A model generated the notes under the pieces. It was not told where the DNA came from. It did not search any database and worked only from the letters and a program-made list of their open reading frames with translations. Shown here piece after piece: positions 11,655 to 25,400 of a DNA stretch of 64,000 nt (the stretch's first letter is position 1; every line of letters starts with the position of its first letter). This DNA is from Bimastos eiseni (taxonomy: Eukaryota > Annelida > Clitellata > Crassiclitellata > Lumbricidae), in contig OY365819.1 of assembly GCA_959347315.1 (NCBI GenBank), positions 22,276,589 to 22,340,588 of the forward strand. The letters are read 5' to 3'. The translations under genes and the position numbers were made by a program.

Positions 11655-12015
11655 TAACACTGTGCCCAGAGGCATCTACACCATGTAAGACTTGGAGCAA
11701 ATGCTCCATCCAAGAAATGGTGGGGAAGCAAATTTCTTACATACTATATAATTACTCGTTTATTATTGGCAGTTGAGCTATTCTGTGTCATTTTGTGTGC
11801 GCGCTGCACCATTTACTAGGTTCATTCAACGGTTCATCAAAATTGCTTACAGTTTACTTACTTGAAGAGAAACAACACAACAGTACTGCAGTCACCCATA
11901 TTGTCTAATTTTTTGATGTTATGAAAACTTATAATTCGTGATGATGATATTATTTTATTTAGAAAGAAAACAGTCTGACAAAAAATGCAGAAATGCTAAC
12001 TTGAGTGACAATAGA
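11655..12015 (-). repeat. Right copy of the ~340-bp inverted repeat
   Basis: Reverse complement of 1-345. A third, diverged copy in the left copy's orientation lies at about 12610-12720 (tcatttctgcatttttggca, then tctaaataaaggaatat). Confidence 0.85.
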
Positions 12016-12720
12016 GCAATAAAAGTAGCTAGCATTTATAACAAACTAGTAAATATCATTATATAATGATCCGGGGATAAACTGAGAGTGGTTTCTGGGC
12101 GGGCGAACATGGTTGTGCTCTAGGTCTTAACTGGTGAATGGAGGACGGAGTAGGGGAAGGATTTGGTGAAGAACATGTTTGGGGTTGTGGAAAATGGAGA
12201 AAAGGAGTTTGGCATCTGCTGTGCTGGCAAGTTTAGAAACTGTTGGGAAGGATTATTCTATTTAACCTAGGCTGTTAGCCCATTTTGTGAGTTCTTCCAG
12301 GCTCTCTTTATCAGAGGCTATAGGGGTAGACCCCACAGAGATAGGGAGGTATATAACATAACAGTTCGGCAATGCTTTGGATGTGTTTTGAACGGAAAAG
12401 AGAAAAATTTGTTTTGAGTTTTCTGATAGGAGAAAACTCCTCTTCTCCATTTTACATAACCCTAAGCATGGTCTTTGCCAACTCCTACCTCCACTCTGTC
12501 CCTACTCCATTCACCAACCTAGAGCGCACAACCATGTTCTCCCACTCAAACACAATTCTCAATTTTCCCCCAGATCATTATATAAAAAACATGTACTAGT
12601 TTGATATTAATTCTAAACTTTTACTGATCACTGTCACTTGTGCTATCATTTCTGCATTTTTGGCAGATTGTATTGAAGATTTCTCTAAATAAAGGAATAT
12701 TATATATCTCCTAGATATGT
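12016..12720. repeat. Second palindrome: arms ~12030-12230 and ~12425-12720
   Basis: attatataatgatccgggg and gaacatggttgtgctctagg on the left return inverted on the right (agagcgcacaaccatgttct, cagatcattatata). The pairing extends outward into the right inverted repeat (12000) and its diverged copy (12610-12720). No ORF with a motif. Confidence 0.7.
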
Positions 12721-13275
12721 TATTGCTTATCACTATATGCCACATTGTGAGGATTGAAGATTATTGCCATCCAAAAGAAAGTGGATCAATTAGACTTGCA
12801 TGATAATTTTTTTTAAAATCTGCAAGACAATGAATGCTCACAGGGAAGAAAGTCTGATGAGTCAGAGACACAGAGTTGAATTTTGTATCCACATAAGGTG
12901 CTAAAGCTCGCCTATACATGCATCTTCAATTTCAAAAGACTTTCCGGAGGTTGTGTTCCCGGGCTCTGTTAAAATTTGGGTGGGGAGGGGAGTGGAAGCG
13001 GGCGGTGGGTGGGTGGAAGAAGTTGCTCCAATGACTTAGAGGTGGATAGACCTGTACCCACAAGTGCACCTTTCTTCAAGAAACCCTCTTGATTGGATGT
13101 GCATGGCCATTATTCATGCCGACTGAATTTGTGTAAAGAATGACTTCTGATTGGTGCTGATTCAATTAAAGTTTATTGTTCTTAAAATTTCTTACCTGTT
13201 TCAAAGATGTCAAAATTGAAATGTTAAGATCCTGAAGTTGAATTATGAAAAAAAGACTGCTGTATATTTTAATTG
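12721..13275. other. Upstream region of the first recognised CC2D2A exon
   Basis: Contains the G-rich tract and the 37-base sequence at 12819-12855 that recurs in the downstream transposon. No core promoter could be identified. Confidence 0.4.
12978..13016 (+). promoter_or_regulatory. G-rich tract, potential G-quadruplex upstream of first recognised exon
   Basis: At least six runs of three or more G within 39 bases, on the + (coding) strand, about 260 bases upstream of exon 1. Intramolecular G4 formation is predicted from the pattern. Whether this is the promoter is unknown: I see no TATA box or clear initiator nearby. Confidence 0.4.
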
Positions 13276-13404
13276 ATGATTAGACGAGACACAATGAGAG
13301 AGCGAATGGAGGAACGACTCAATAACAGTCAGACAGTTCCTACTTCCACATCGGCAACTGCTTCTGATATTGACGAACGACATTCTTCAGTCAATAATGA
13401 TGAG
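13276..13404 (+). CDS. CC2D2A: CC2D2A exon 1 (first one recognised)
   Basis: Open frame starts [17 protein letters not shown] at ATG 13276, with TAA three codons upstream in frame. A TAG at 13281-13283 could instead act as an acceptor, making this an internal exon from 13284 with a second Met at 13294. The donor is GAG|gtgaga after 13404, phase 0. The MRERMEERL stretch is helical and charged, as expected for the family's N-terminal half. Start assignment is uncertain. Confidence 0.6.
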
Positions 13405-16400
13405 GTGAGAAGACTTTAAACCTAGGATATCATCATCGGTCTCTTAGAATAATATCATCAACAACAGATATGTTTCAAGGTCAGGGTAACCACTTTCAGC
13501 AGAGCAGATCCCAAATATATTAGAGCTGTACTGGTTAATCGAGGCGCGTTTACAGAAAACGGGGCCCTAGGCACAAACATTTTGGGGATCCTCTGAATTT
13601 TGACACTGAGTCATGTGCCCATTGGAGGTGTCATATATCCATGACGATTTGTGACGAAGAGAAGGGAGTCTGAGATATGTGACATCACATAATCACATAA
13701 AATATCGAAACACGCAACTTACCGTATATACTAACATATAAGTCGATTCGCGTGTAAGTCGAAGTGTAATTTTTTTACAAAAATAGTGTCCAAAATCTAC
13801 AACTCGCATATAAGTCGAATCCATAAACTCAAAACGAGTGATGACGAAATTTAGTAGTGATTAGAAATCTTCCTTAATATACAAAATCTAATAAACTTGT
13901 GTTTGAAAATCATACAAAATATAAACAACCAATATGCGAATGACTTCCGTTCACTGCCTCCAGTTTGTGTAAGAAATTTAGTAAGTAAGAGAGGCATCTC
14001 TCGCATGGCTTTCGAATTTCCATGCAGATCAGCATACTTAACAACTTTCAACTTGAAACCAGTTTCGTAGGAGGCTCGCTTTCTTTTAAAATCGCTCATT
14101 GTGGTAAGTATTTTACTGCACTAATCTTAAAACTTAGAACATAGAGTCTTATATTCGAATATAATATTCTGCAAGACAATGAATGCTCACAGGGAAGAAA
14201 GTCTATTTTGAAGGAATATTTTGAAAGATTTGGTAGGACGCTAATAAAATCTTCAGGATGATCGAATACGACCAATCAGTATATAGCAAATAAATTTTAG
14301 TTTGAGGTCATAAATAAATATTCCCAGAGGCAATTTTGACTATGAATAGGATACTATTGTACAGGTATAAAATAAACTTATTTTTAATAGAATTTTAACT
14401 ATATGTAGTCAGTAATTTGTGGAACTGTGATTTATTGTGAAATCGGTGTTAAAATAACCAGATAACTAAGGGTTAAGTTTTGAGTTCATTTTCTTAACGC
14501 GTGGTCTATTTCGCGTCTCACTTATAACTCGAATACCGTTTTTGTCGTCCTGAAATAGCATTAAATTTCTCGACTTATACACGAGTATATATGGTAATTT
14601 ATTTTAAAATTTCAGTCAATTAAACAGTGAGCCAGCTCCTGGTGGCGAAGAGGTTCATAACACGCAACCTTTGCTCTTACCAACACAGCTAATCGAGCCA
14701 ATTGATATTCGCATTAACAAAGCAATTATGAATTACCACAATACACTTGTCATGTGAATACTTAACTGACTGATATATAGAGAATATCAATGATTATATT
14801 GTTGTGTTATGGACCTAGAGGACTTGAGCGGTCTATCAGGACAGCTTTCCCCTAGAGCTCGTGGAGTACGGCACCTGTTGTTTACATGTAGTTTGGGACT
14901 AATCCCAGCAGACGACCTTGTCGACGACCTTGTTCTTCTTCAAATTTTATTACAACACTGCGAACGAAAACTTAACTGTTAGCAAACTAGTCGGCACTGT
15001 CCTCTACTAAACTGCACTGTCTGCAACAAAACTGCACTGTCAAAAATTTGAACTGCACTGTGCAACGAATCGTACGGTCTTTGATGAACGAACTGTCTTT
15101 TCTGTCGACTTTCCTTTCTTCTTCTTCTCTTTGCTCCTGAAGACTGCTGCACTCTCGAAGACTGCGGTGACACCCTGGTTGACCTCAAAGGACTCAACTC
15201 TCTCGAAGGCTCGACTCGCTCTTCTCGACGAATGAAGACTCTTTTCGCTTTCCTGCTGAAGACTCTCTCTACGAATGAAGACTCTCTACGAATGAAGACT
15301 CTCTACAAATGAAGACTCTCTACAAATGAAGATTCTCGAACAGAGCTGGCACAGACCTTTTATAGGCCATATGCAGAGGTTGGCACACCCCGAGGTCAGC
15401 CGAGGCACGAATGTTGGCTCACCCCGAGATTGGCGGAGGCATGAAGGTTGGCCAGCCCGAGGTCAGCCCAGTCCTGAGGTTAGCTGAGACACAGAGGTCG
15501 GCCCAGCCCTAGGTTGGCTCAGCCCGGGGGTCGGCCCAGGCTTCGTTGAGCTTGGCTACTTAAGACCACCCAGTAGGTGTTGGAAAGTGTCAACATAGGG
15601 GTGCAGAGTGAGTTGTAGTAATTACTCTGCACCCCACCACAGGTCATCTCTTCTGGCCCAATCTTGCCAATAATGGCATGTCGTAAAAGTGGGGAGGGAA
15701 TGACATCATTGGCATGTTTGATAGAAGAAAGCGTCCAGTTACATAGATATCTCTGTTCTCTCCTCCGTCATGCACGGTCGACGGCAGTCTGCTGGGATTA
15801 GTCCCAAACTACATGTATACGTCTCCTATGGAGCAAGTGTTTTGCTTGTATCACAACATTAGGCAGTAGAGGTGAGTCTAACTTTTGGAACCAGACATCT
15901 TGGGAAACACAATGAAATAATCGGCTATCGGCAAATCAATAATCGGTATCGGCATCATCGGCAAAAAGTGATATCGGTACAACTCTAAAAAATATGTAGG
16001 ATTTTGTTGGCTTTGAATTCTTTTGAAAACATGATTCAGCCTGCCAATCCTTTGTAATTGAACTGGTCAGACAGAGATGTTGGACTAAGTGTGGTCAGGT
16101 ATCAGATATTTAATTTCACAATACAAATAAATAAACTGCCAGATGACAACAAATGGGAAAATCACTGCAGATGTGACTGCAGATATGCAGAGAATAAGAT
16201 GTGAAGAATTGTATAAATTTAACCATGCAAGAAATGTTGAATTTACTGATGGGTTTTGCCTTCATGTTGGTTTGAACTTGTTGTTTGTTGGTAAGTATAT
16301 TTTTAATTAAAAATTAATTTGCTAGCCACCATACGTTTTGTGTACAAAATTCATCAAATAATTTGAAAATTTTATTTATTTTATTTTTATTTCATTTTAT

Positions 16401-19400
16401 CACTAATTGTCATTGGGGTTTAAGAAAGATAGAAGCAGATTGAGCAGAGAAGAGCTGTAGATTTATCGGTAAGTTTTGCTTTTGCTGCTGTCAGTGTTCA
16501 ATTTTTGAATTCTTAGATGGATGAAGAATCTGTTCAATCTGTGACAAAACCTCTGGATGATGATGATGATGAAGAAGCTGCCACCATGGTAAATGTTACT
16601 CCTTATTTTATAATGATAATGTTGCACAGTGACTATTAGAATTATGGTAAAACATTTTGTTCCCTCCTTAAAACTCCTGCTATTATATCTATTTTAAGCT
16701 CTACACCACCAATATTAACCATTTCCTTTCTTGCCTGGGAGTTACAGCTGTGGCCAAATCTGATTAGAGGCATATCTAGATATATATATGTTATGTTTCC
16801 AACTCTATGTCGAAGCAATTTTATGGGTTGCTGATGCACAAATGCATGGAGTTTAGGATTTCAAGTGGTGATGCATCATCAATGTCTTGCAGACTCTTAT
16901 CACAGTAGGGAGGGAGTTGTGTGTCTTAGTATAATTCATTCCTGACCATGGATTTCTTCAATTTGCACAAAAGTTTGACCTCGTTTTCTTTCTGCCAAAA
17001 CTTCTACAGTGAGACAAAGAAGCTTTGCTGTGGCCAGTTCAACTATCTGTAATAGATTGCCTAGCACCCTACTGCATGAGTTCTTTGGTGACTTCCTTTA
17101 TCTCTATTCTCTGAGTGCTTGAAAGTCATTCTGTTCTAATCTGGTTTTATGCCATTAGGTCAGAAGCGCCTCTGATGAATCTGTCTTGAAAATGCGCAAC
17201 ATAAATCTGGAATTAAAGTTACTGCTAGACAATAGATGTCTTTGAATTTTATGACCACATGTAAATGTAAATAAGTGCTACTCATACAGTAGTTCTTGAT
17301 CTGGTACTGGTCTGTGAGTAATAAGCAAAATCACAATTTTGAACATACATGCGTAAAATATAAAAAAGTCACATAATGAGATATATATAAAAAATTTAAA
17401 AAGTTTATAAAATGTGAAAGCAACAAAAGTAAGGTTGATGGCAAATGACCCAATGAGCTCATGATTATTCCATGGTGCAGTGGCCATGGCTTGACCTGGT
17501 ATGTCACCGTGACTGAAACAGTTACCGTAACCCCTTATTTGGTTGATGTGGAGCACAGAACTGGAAGCATCCAAGAAATGTTCAAGTACAATCCACTTGT
17601 TCATTTTGTTCTGCTGATCCTTGAAGCACTGGGCCCTATTAACAATGCTGCGTTTCTGGTGAATTGCCAAAGCACATATGGACAAGATGAGACATGCATG
17701 CCATAGGTGTTGAGTACTGCCACATCCTTTGCCAGGAATGAGTGTGGCATCGTCTGGTCGCTTTCCATCTTCTTGTGAATGGCTTTCCATCTTCTTGTGA
17801 ATGGCCTTTCTGTGCTGGGATTTTTCCTCTTTCAAGGGCTCGCCAGATGATGTTGCTTTGCACACTGTGTCATTGTGATTTCCCTTTAACTTCTCAAAAA
17901 AATCTCGACAGTAGTGGCAAAAAACGTGTTTAAATGAGTGTGATACCTAGCCTCACCCCAATTGCTCTTCTTATCTCAGTGGTAGCTTTGAAAAAAATGG
18001 ATAATTTCAAAATCAATATATACATGACCATCAACAATTACAATTAGATCATATACCAATGGCTCTGATGGCTGTTTGTGGATGTTTTGCTGAGGAACCT
18101 GTTGAGGGAATAATTATCATAAAATTATAGTTCCTACCTTTTCACGTAATATCTTTTAAGAACCTCTTAGATTAAGTTACTATGTTTGTTATGTCTTTGG
18201 TTTTCCTGTAGATCGAAAATATTCGAGCGCAGTCAGAGCAGCTTGTCACGGCTTTGACGAACAAGCGAAAGAAAGTAAAGAACGAGGTAATGCTATAACC
18301 TGCTCCTCTCAGATCTGGATCTTGTCTCTCAATTGAAATTTTGTCTTTTACTGTCTTCATGACTTTAGGAACAGTAATTATTTATTTATCTTCAATCAGT
18401 TAGTACTTTATTTACTATTGTAAGTGAGTATTTATGAGCATACTGCCAAAGATTGACTTAGGTACACTCTCTGCTGCTTTTCCCTACTTTACTTTCACCA
18501 CATATGTGCACGACCTTGGGAGTCATTCTTGACCAGCATGTTAACTCGGTAACACGCAGCTGTTTTTACCAATTGCATTAACTTGGGGTTGTCTTCCATT
18601 CCCTCTACTAGTTCTGCAGCTACTCTTGTTCACACTTTTGTCACGAGTCAAGACGACTCGCGACTACTGCTCAACCCTATATGCTGGCATTGCACATTGT
18701 AGGATTAGGCAGCTGGAATGAGTTCATTGAGCTTGTGCTCGCCTGATAGGGGCATCTCCAGAACTGGCCATGTATCTGCCTTTATTCCGGGCATTTTACA
18801 TTGGTTACTCATTCCCCAGCGTAATGAACTTGGGATTTCTTCCCTTTGTGGCGCCGTACTTATACTGTCCTGTTGCCGGTAATAGAAATGCAGGCAGGAC
18901 GCTGCGCTCTGCCTCGCAGGGTCTTCTTCTTATCCCTTTCTCTCGGACCTCTACGATGCAGTATCCTGTTTTTTCGATTGTGGCCCGAATACTTTGAATA
19001 GCCTCCATTGGATCTTTGACTCTTGCCTAAGAACTGTCTACCAGATTTTTTTCCACTCGGAAATCTGTCTGATTTGGCCGTGGTTGGATTGGGAGCACCT
19101 TGAGTAGATTTCTTGAAGAGGAGCTATATTGAATTTAATTGATTTATTGATTGATTGATTGATTTATTTATTAGTTTAATCTTTTACTGTAGGTTACCAG
19201 AGAAGCAGAGAATAAGATGTTGGAAGAAGATGCACCAGAGATGCTGAGAAATGCACAAGAACGGATGGGGAAGAAACTGAAGGCTGAGCTGTCAGCCGCA
19301 GCCAGTGCAGGTGCTGCCTTGGCTGAAACAACAGAAGCCGACCAGATGGCGCCCTCTCTTGGCATCTTAGAAGAGGATGCGTCCAGTGAGCCACCTACAT

Positions 19401-22400
19401 CCAGAAGCACTATGTCTAAAAGTAAAGTCATATAAAGTCCTTTGTCAGAAATAAGTAATAGAAACATTAATTGTGTTACTTCAGCTATGTTTATACTTTT
19501 ACTATCAAATACAACGTATGCTCCTCTGAGTAGTTTTCTTGAATAGGTCCTATTCATTCATTCATTCATTCATTCTAAACATTTATATAGTGCCTCTTCA
19601 AGAAACCTACTCAAGAGCACTCTCAGCCCAGCCTTGACTAAAGAAAAAAGACTTGAGGGACTTGTTAAAACTTAACGGTCGGGTCACAAGTAGTGATTGG
19701 AGCTCAAATGGGACATCATTCCATAATGAAGGACCCACAGCTGAGAAAACACGGCGCTGCTTAATAGCCAAGCGAGCACGTGGAACTAGATATGTGTAAA
19801 CGAGTAAAGAACAATAGGAAGAGATGCTTAATTCTATGGTGGCCAATGCGGTCGATTTCGAGCGCACACATTAAAACACGTCTTCTAATCTGTATTTGCT
19901 ATATTTGTAGTTCTATTTATATTTGCTTGGTAGAAAAAACATTGCTGAATTCGAATAAATCCCTTACATGGGTTTTTCCAATGGTTTTGTGATGTCAGTA
20001 GCACTAATTTGCTGATGTTTTTGGCTAAAATTTACATTCAAGCATTTAAATTTTAATATCCACATCCCAACTTTGGTTATTGGCATCTTCTCGGACGTCA
20101 AATGTGCTTTTATTCATCAACCAAGTCCCCAAAGCTAAATTATTACGTTCAGCGAATATTTTAAAGTTTATTGAAACATACGTGGAGTTTTTGGGTCTGA
20201 ACACATAGTTGGTGAGACTTGATCTGTGTCCCTATCTATATCGAGACATGACACCTTGGGCCACTTTTCTGTAGTCAAATGCACGTTCTGTAGTCAAATG
20301 TATTTATTCTTCAGCTATGTTCAAAATGTAAAATTATAGCATTCAATAAATGTTGTAAGGTATTGTAAACCCAAATATCTAATAAAATATGTTTGCCGAT
20401 GCGGGAATTTGGGATTGGAATTCGGCCGCGACGAAGTTCAGACGTTTTAGTGCCATTGTAATAATTGACAAGAAGTAATATAAGCTTATTTTTGGAAAAA
20501 AATTCTTTATTTTCTAAGCCTTTTACCAGTTCCTACATGTTTGCCATACAAATGGCTACATTATGATATATTTTCTGACATGTATTCTGTTCATTTAATT
20601 TTTTTATTAATTTACAATTTCATAATTTACATTTAATTCTTATAAGACGCTTAATATATTTATCAATTTTTAGTTAAATGCATCAACTGATGAACATTTT
20701 CATTACAAATTATGATCAAGAAATATAATACAAACAAAATGATATATTGCATGTGCATATTACTGAAAACTGTAAGTGTTTTCATCTACATAAAGATAGA
20801 GCAAATAGTCAACATTGTTATTCTTAACTTTAAATGTAAATAACATTGATAGTCAGGTCAGTATAATAGTAATGATAACAACACTGTTATGCGGCCCTAA
20901 CCACTACAAGGGTGCCGTGCAACCTAAAACGAAAGTGAGCAGACGGGTAAAATATGGTTTTTCTTTATCATTATAGGTATTTTTATGTATGCTTCCTTAG
21001 TATAAAAGTATTAGGAGTAATAGAGGACTGGCTTGTGTACTAGATTGAGAATGATGGAGTGTCATTTATGAAGTTCAGATGTCAGGCTTTTGCTATGACT
21101 GTCACAAACTCTGATTTCTTACCAGGTGGCTTGACTCCAAGGAAGTCTAGCATCAGCACGGCTCTGAGGGCAAAACTGGCAGAGAAGTTGAAGGCTGCTA
21201 AGGTTGGTGGCAGCAGCAATGTTGTCTAATGTGATCTAATCCAGCAGTTGATGTTCTCAGTGCATTTTATGATTATTTTGCCATTTATGATTTGATAGAG
21301 AATTTATATAGTGCCACTCCAAAAGAATTGAATAGCCTAAACAATGTTAATTGTAATTGAGAACAACAATTTTCTCATTAGATTAGTTAACCCTTTAACA
21401 AACAGCGCGTAATAAAACATAAGGCATAATCAATAACGCTGGTCTTTAAAGGATTAATAGGACACAATAGTGGCAGGTGCTGTAACCATGTAAGCTGAAC
21501 CAACAGATCCCAAATGTTGCATCAAGGTTGAGGTTCAAGGATACTTGATGTAATTAACTGCTGTCCGACCAGCACTCCCTTGAAGGTGGAAGAGAGGACA
21601 ATGTTTGAATTGCTGTCCAACTGTGAGGAGAGGCATTTGTCATCAGCCAGTGATGCACAAGATGCGTGACATCATTTTATGGTTGACAGGCATTGATTCC
21701 AATCCAAAGACGCTGCTCTGAACCTTTCTACAGACGGATGTAATTGACTGGGTTACAGATTGGTTTAGGTGTGCCATCGGTTGATGCCTCGTGCATTTGA
21801 CTCAGGTGCAATCAAAGTTACTAAGTAGGTGTCTTTGTAGCGGTATGGCCAAGTTACGGCACCATATAAAGTGTCACTATTATTATTATTATTAGTTACA
21901 GTTTCTCCACAAATTCCAAGATTGTCAAATACAAATGGTGTAGAATGATAATTATGTGAGTGTTAAACACTTGATTGAAAACGTTTCATCCTTGACCTGC
22001 GAGTTGATCGTTTCATGGATTTTCATGAATAGCCATCAAGAGGAACCAAGAACCAAATGTCTGTGGATATGCGTAGTAGTACATCAGTCATTATCAGTAA
22101 TCAGATACTTATACCATGCTATTTCATGAATTCACTTCCAAAGTGTGGTTAATGGTTATCTGAAAAGGAGAAAGTCCTTGATTGTTTGCATATGAGGTCT
22201 TATCTCATTATCTCAGAGACTGTTGAAAACCTGTGACCATACATTGTGATCATTGTGCTAAAAGCGCCTGAACCACATTTTCTATCTTATGATGCATTGA
22301 CCTGATCATTCCAGAAAACTATGGATAATAATTCTATCTATTCTAACCTCTCCCTTTCCTCTTTCCCCTTACCTCCGATTTCCTGCATTTTCTTCTTTTC

Positions 22401-25400
22401 TAGGATATCATGGCATATCCTACCTCTGTTCTTTCCAGTCCTACCTTGTTCTACTCTCTTCTGTCTCCCATTACTTCTTACCAAATTCCCTCTGTTCTCA
22501 TGAGACTCAGTCATTTGGAAGATGAGAGCAGAGCATGCAGATGTTGTTACTGGGAAACCTCACTGTTTATCTTCTAGACTTGAGAATGGATTTGTGATCT
22601 CTTTTGAGAAAAATATTTTAAAGTCTTCCTATCTTTTTTAATTTGATCTTAGAATTATTGAATGGAAGAGCGAAGAGAAATCATGCTTTGTCCAATAGAT
22701 TGTCATTGTTTCTTTTGTCATTTTTAAAACTTAGGACAAAGGCAAAGATGAGGCGTACAGTGAGACGATTGGCAGATTACATAAACTTGCAGGCAAGAGA
22801 ACAGAATCAAAGACAACTCGCTTTGACGAAACTGGTCTTGTAAGTTACATTAAGTCGAACTTTAAAACTATCACATTGACTTTCACACCTTAAATGTTGT
22901 TTTGCTTTTTTAATGTAATGCTGACTCTGTTGACTTACGATTATTGTGTAGAATTCTTCTGATATTTTCTGTGTCATTGCATGCTGTGTTTGTTTAGATG
23001 ATCAGATCATCTTGTTTTGTAGGTGAAAGGTGAAGTTGCTTATGACGAAGATGAAATGGAGAGATCACTGAGAATGAAACTGAGGACAATGTCTACCGTT
23101 CAAGGCTCAATGCAGAAAGATACGAAGGATGTGAGCAGCCAAGTATCGTCTCATTTCCTCACTTCAATGAGTGTTTCAATCTCATCCTCTTTGTTCTTGA
23201 TGTTGATTCAGCATCATAAATATTTTAACATAATTGTACATAATAATATTCAATGACCACTACAGGTTATCTTTGCAAAAGAATTCCTATTGAAAGGGGT
23301 CTTTTGTCTCATTCTTTCATTGAAATGTTTTATCAATTATAATGTTACTTTATTCTCAGATGGACCTGCCAACAGAGGAAGAGACCTTTGAGTTCTTCAC
23401 TCGTGTCTGGGAGAAAACAGAAGTCAAGGATGCGGGCGAGGAATCGGAGGCACCCACTGCTGCTGCTGCTACGGAAGACGCCACAGAAGAATCACAGAGA
23501 CAAGAGGTTCAGTTCATTCATTCATTCATTACGAACATTTATATAGCATCCCTTCAAGGTTTCCACTCAGAGGCGCTCCCGACCCCAGAACTGCTGAAAA
23601 TAACAGTTAAAGGCAAGTATGAAAAGAGCCAGAGGGGGCCAACAACTGAGAAGGGATGATTTTGTTCAGTAGTTGTATGGGCAAATGGGACGATGAGTAG
23701 GCCTCGATCAGTAGAGTGGAAAGAGTATCGAAATGGTGCACTAAAATAGAGTAGCAGTGATGACAAAGATGAGCATTGGACAGAGGCAAGACTCATCAAG
23801 GACCTCCAGATCAAAGCGATGATATGATACGTTGTATTCAGTTACAACTTGTATTAATTTGTTTTATTAATTCTCCAGGTGAATGATCACTGCATGATTT
23901 CTGTAGCTCTGTCTTCATAATGGTAACTTTAGAATCTTCATACATCTCACCTGTTGACGGAAATTCGTTGGTTGGTTCCACGCTTGTCCATGGGCCCACC
24001 ACTGATGACTCTATTTGGCTTGCAGGGCACAGTTTTGCTAATCAGTGTATTTTTACTTGTTCACTGTAAAGTGTAGCATCATTAAAAACATTGCAGAGAG
24101 TGCCTCTGAGTAGATCAATCAATCAGTTAATCAATATGAACCTAATATAGCCTTGAAGACATCTACTGAAGAGGCACCCCCGTTCTGACTGAGCCCACCA
24201 CTGAAAAGGTCCGATGTTGCAACGTAGTGATATCTTGAATGGGCGTTATATAAATGTTTGATTATATTAAATTACCTTTAAACTACACATGGAACATTAT
24301 CAGACTTCAGTTGTATTGACTAGAAGTTCGAGTTAGAGTAGAGCTTGTACAGAAGTTTGAGGTCAGGCGATAGAAAGAAGCTCTCCAGTCATCTGCTCCC
24401 TTTTAGCATCTAGTCTCACATCTGGATGACAAGAGGCAATTGAGGTTTGAGATTGCAACAGATAAGCTATTTGGAATGCTGTGTGTTGGCTTACTTAGTT
24501 AGGTTAAAACGGTTACGATTTCTAGTTTTGTTTTAACATTTTGTTTATTGTCTCTTTAGGCTGAAGAAAGAATAGAGGAAAAAACTGGAGGTAGTTGACT
24601 TGTTATGAAAAACTTTGTGTTTATTTGTTTGTGCAATATATATATATATACACCATCCATATATTGCACGATCATATATATATATATATATATTATATAC
24701 TTGTATATATATATATATAACATAACTAATGCCACTTAAATTTAACTGTGGATGACATTCTGAGCATGAATTCGTTAGTACTTTTGCACCTGAAAGTGGA
24801 AATTCAAAGCAAGGAATGCAAGGCGTTTGTCGCGGGTTTCACTCTCACCAACTCCTTCTTGATGACGAGAGTATCCGCTGGTTCTTTCCTTTATCACCAA
24901 GCTCAGCAACACGACACACTTGAGGGTTTTTAATATGTATATTTAATGAAATAATGAAATATATATATACCACTCATCCTATCTACACTTACTGGAGTTA
25001 TTAGTGTCTTTTTAGAAATGTTTCCCTGGTTTACGTTGGAGATGGGATTCCCAACTACGTTGATTACCCTTATCGTCAGAACGACTTAGCGTCTCCTCAG
25101 TTTCGAAACAAGTCCCCATTTCCTTGCTTGCTACGCTATATGAATCCTTCTAGAGGCGATTTCCTTTGCCATCCAAAACGCAAAACTCGTATCTCTATTG
25201 GACGACAGGTCACCTGCAGAAACCATTACTAAACCCTGGTTGGTCGGGTCTTGGCGTCCCTAGCGTAACGTCAGATTCCTAGGGGCGTCCAGTTACTGTT
25301 TGATTAGCGACTGTTATGTGATAAGGCTGGGCCTTATTAGCATCATTGAATTCCATTACTACAGTTATACCGCCTAACAGATTGCGCCGTTCATATCGGA

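Noticed and set aside
1..12015. Polinton/Maverick-type giant element
   Set aside because: Inverted repeats fit, but there is no polymerase B, integrase, protease or capsid gene in the interior.
17278..17865. 195-codon minus-strand frame with a hydrophobic C-terminus
   Set aside because: No signal peptide or domain; only a short [12 protein letters not shown] stretch hints at a decayed retroelement endonuclease. Not called as a gene.
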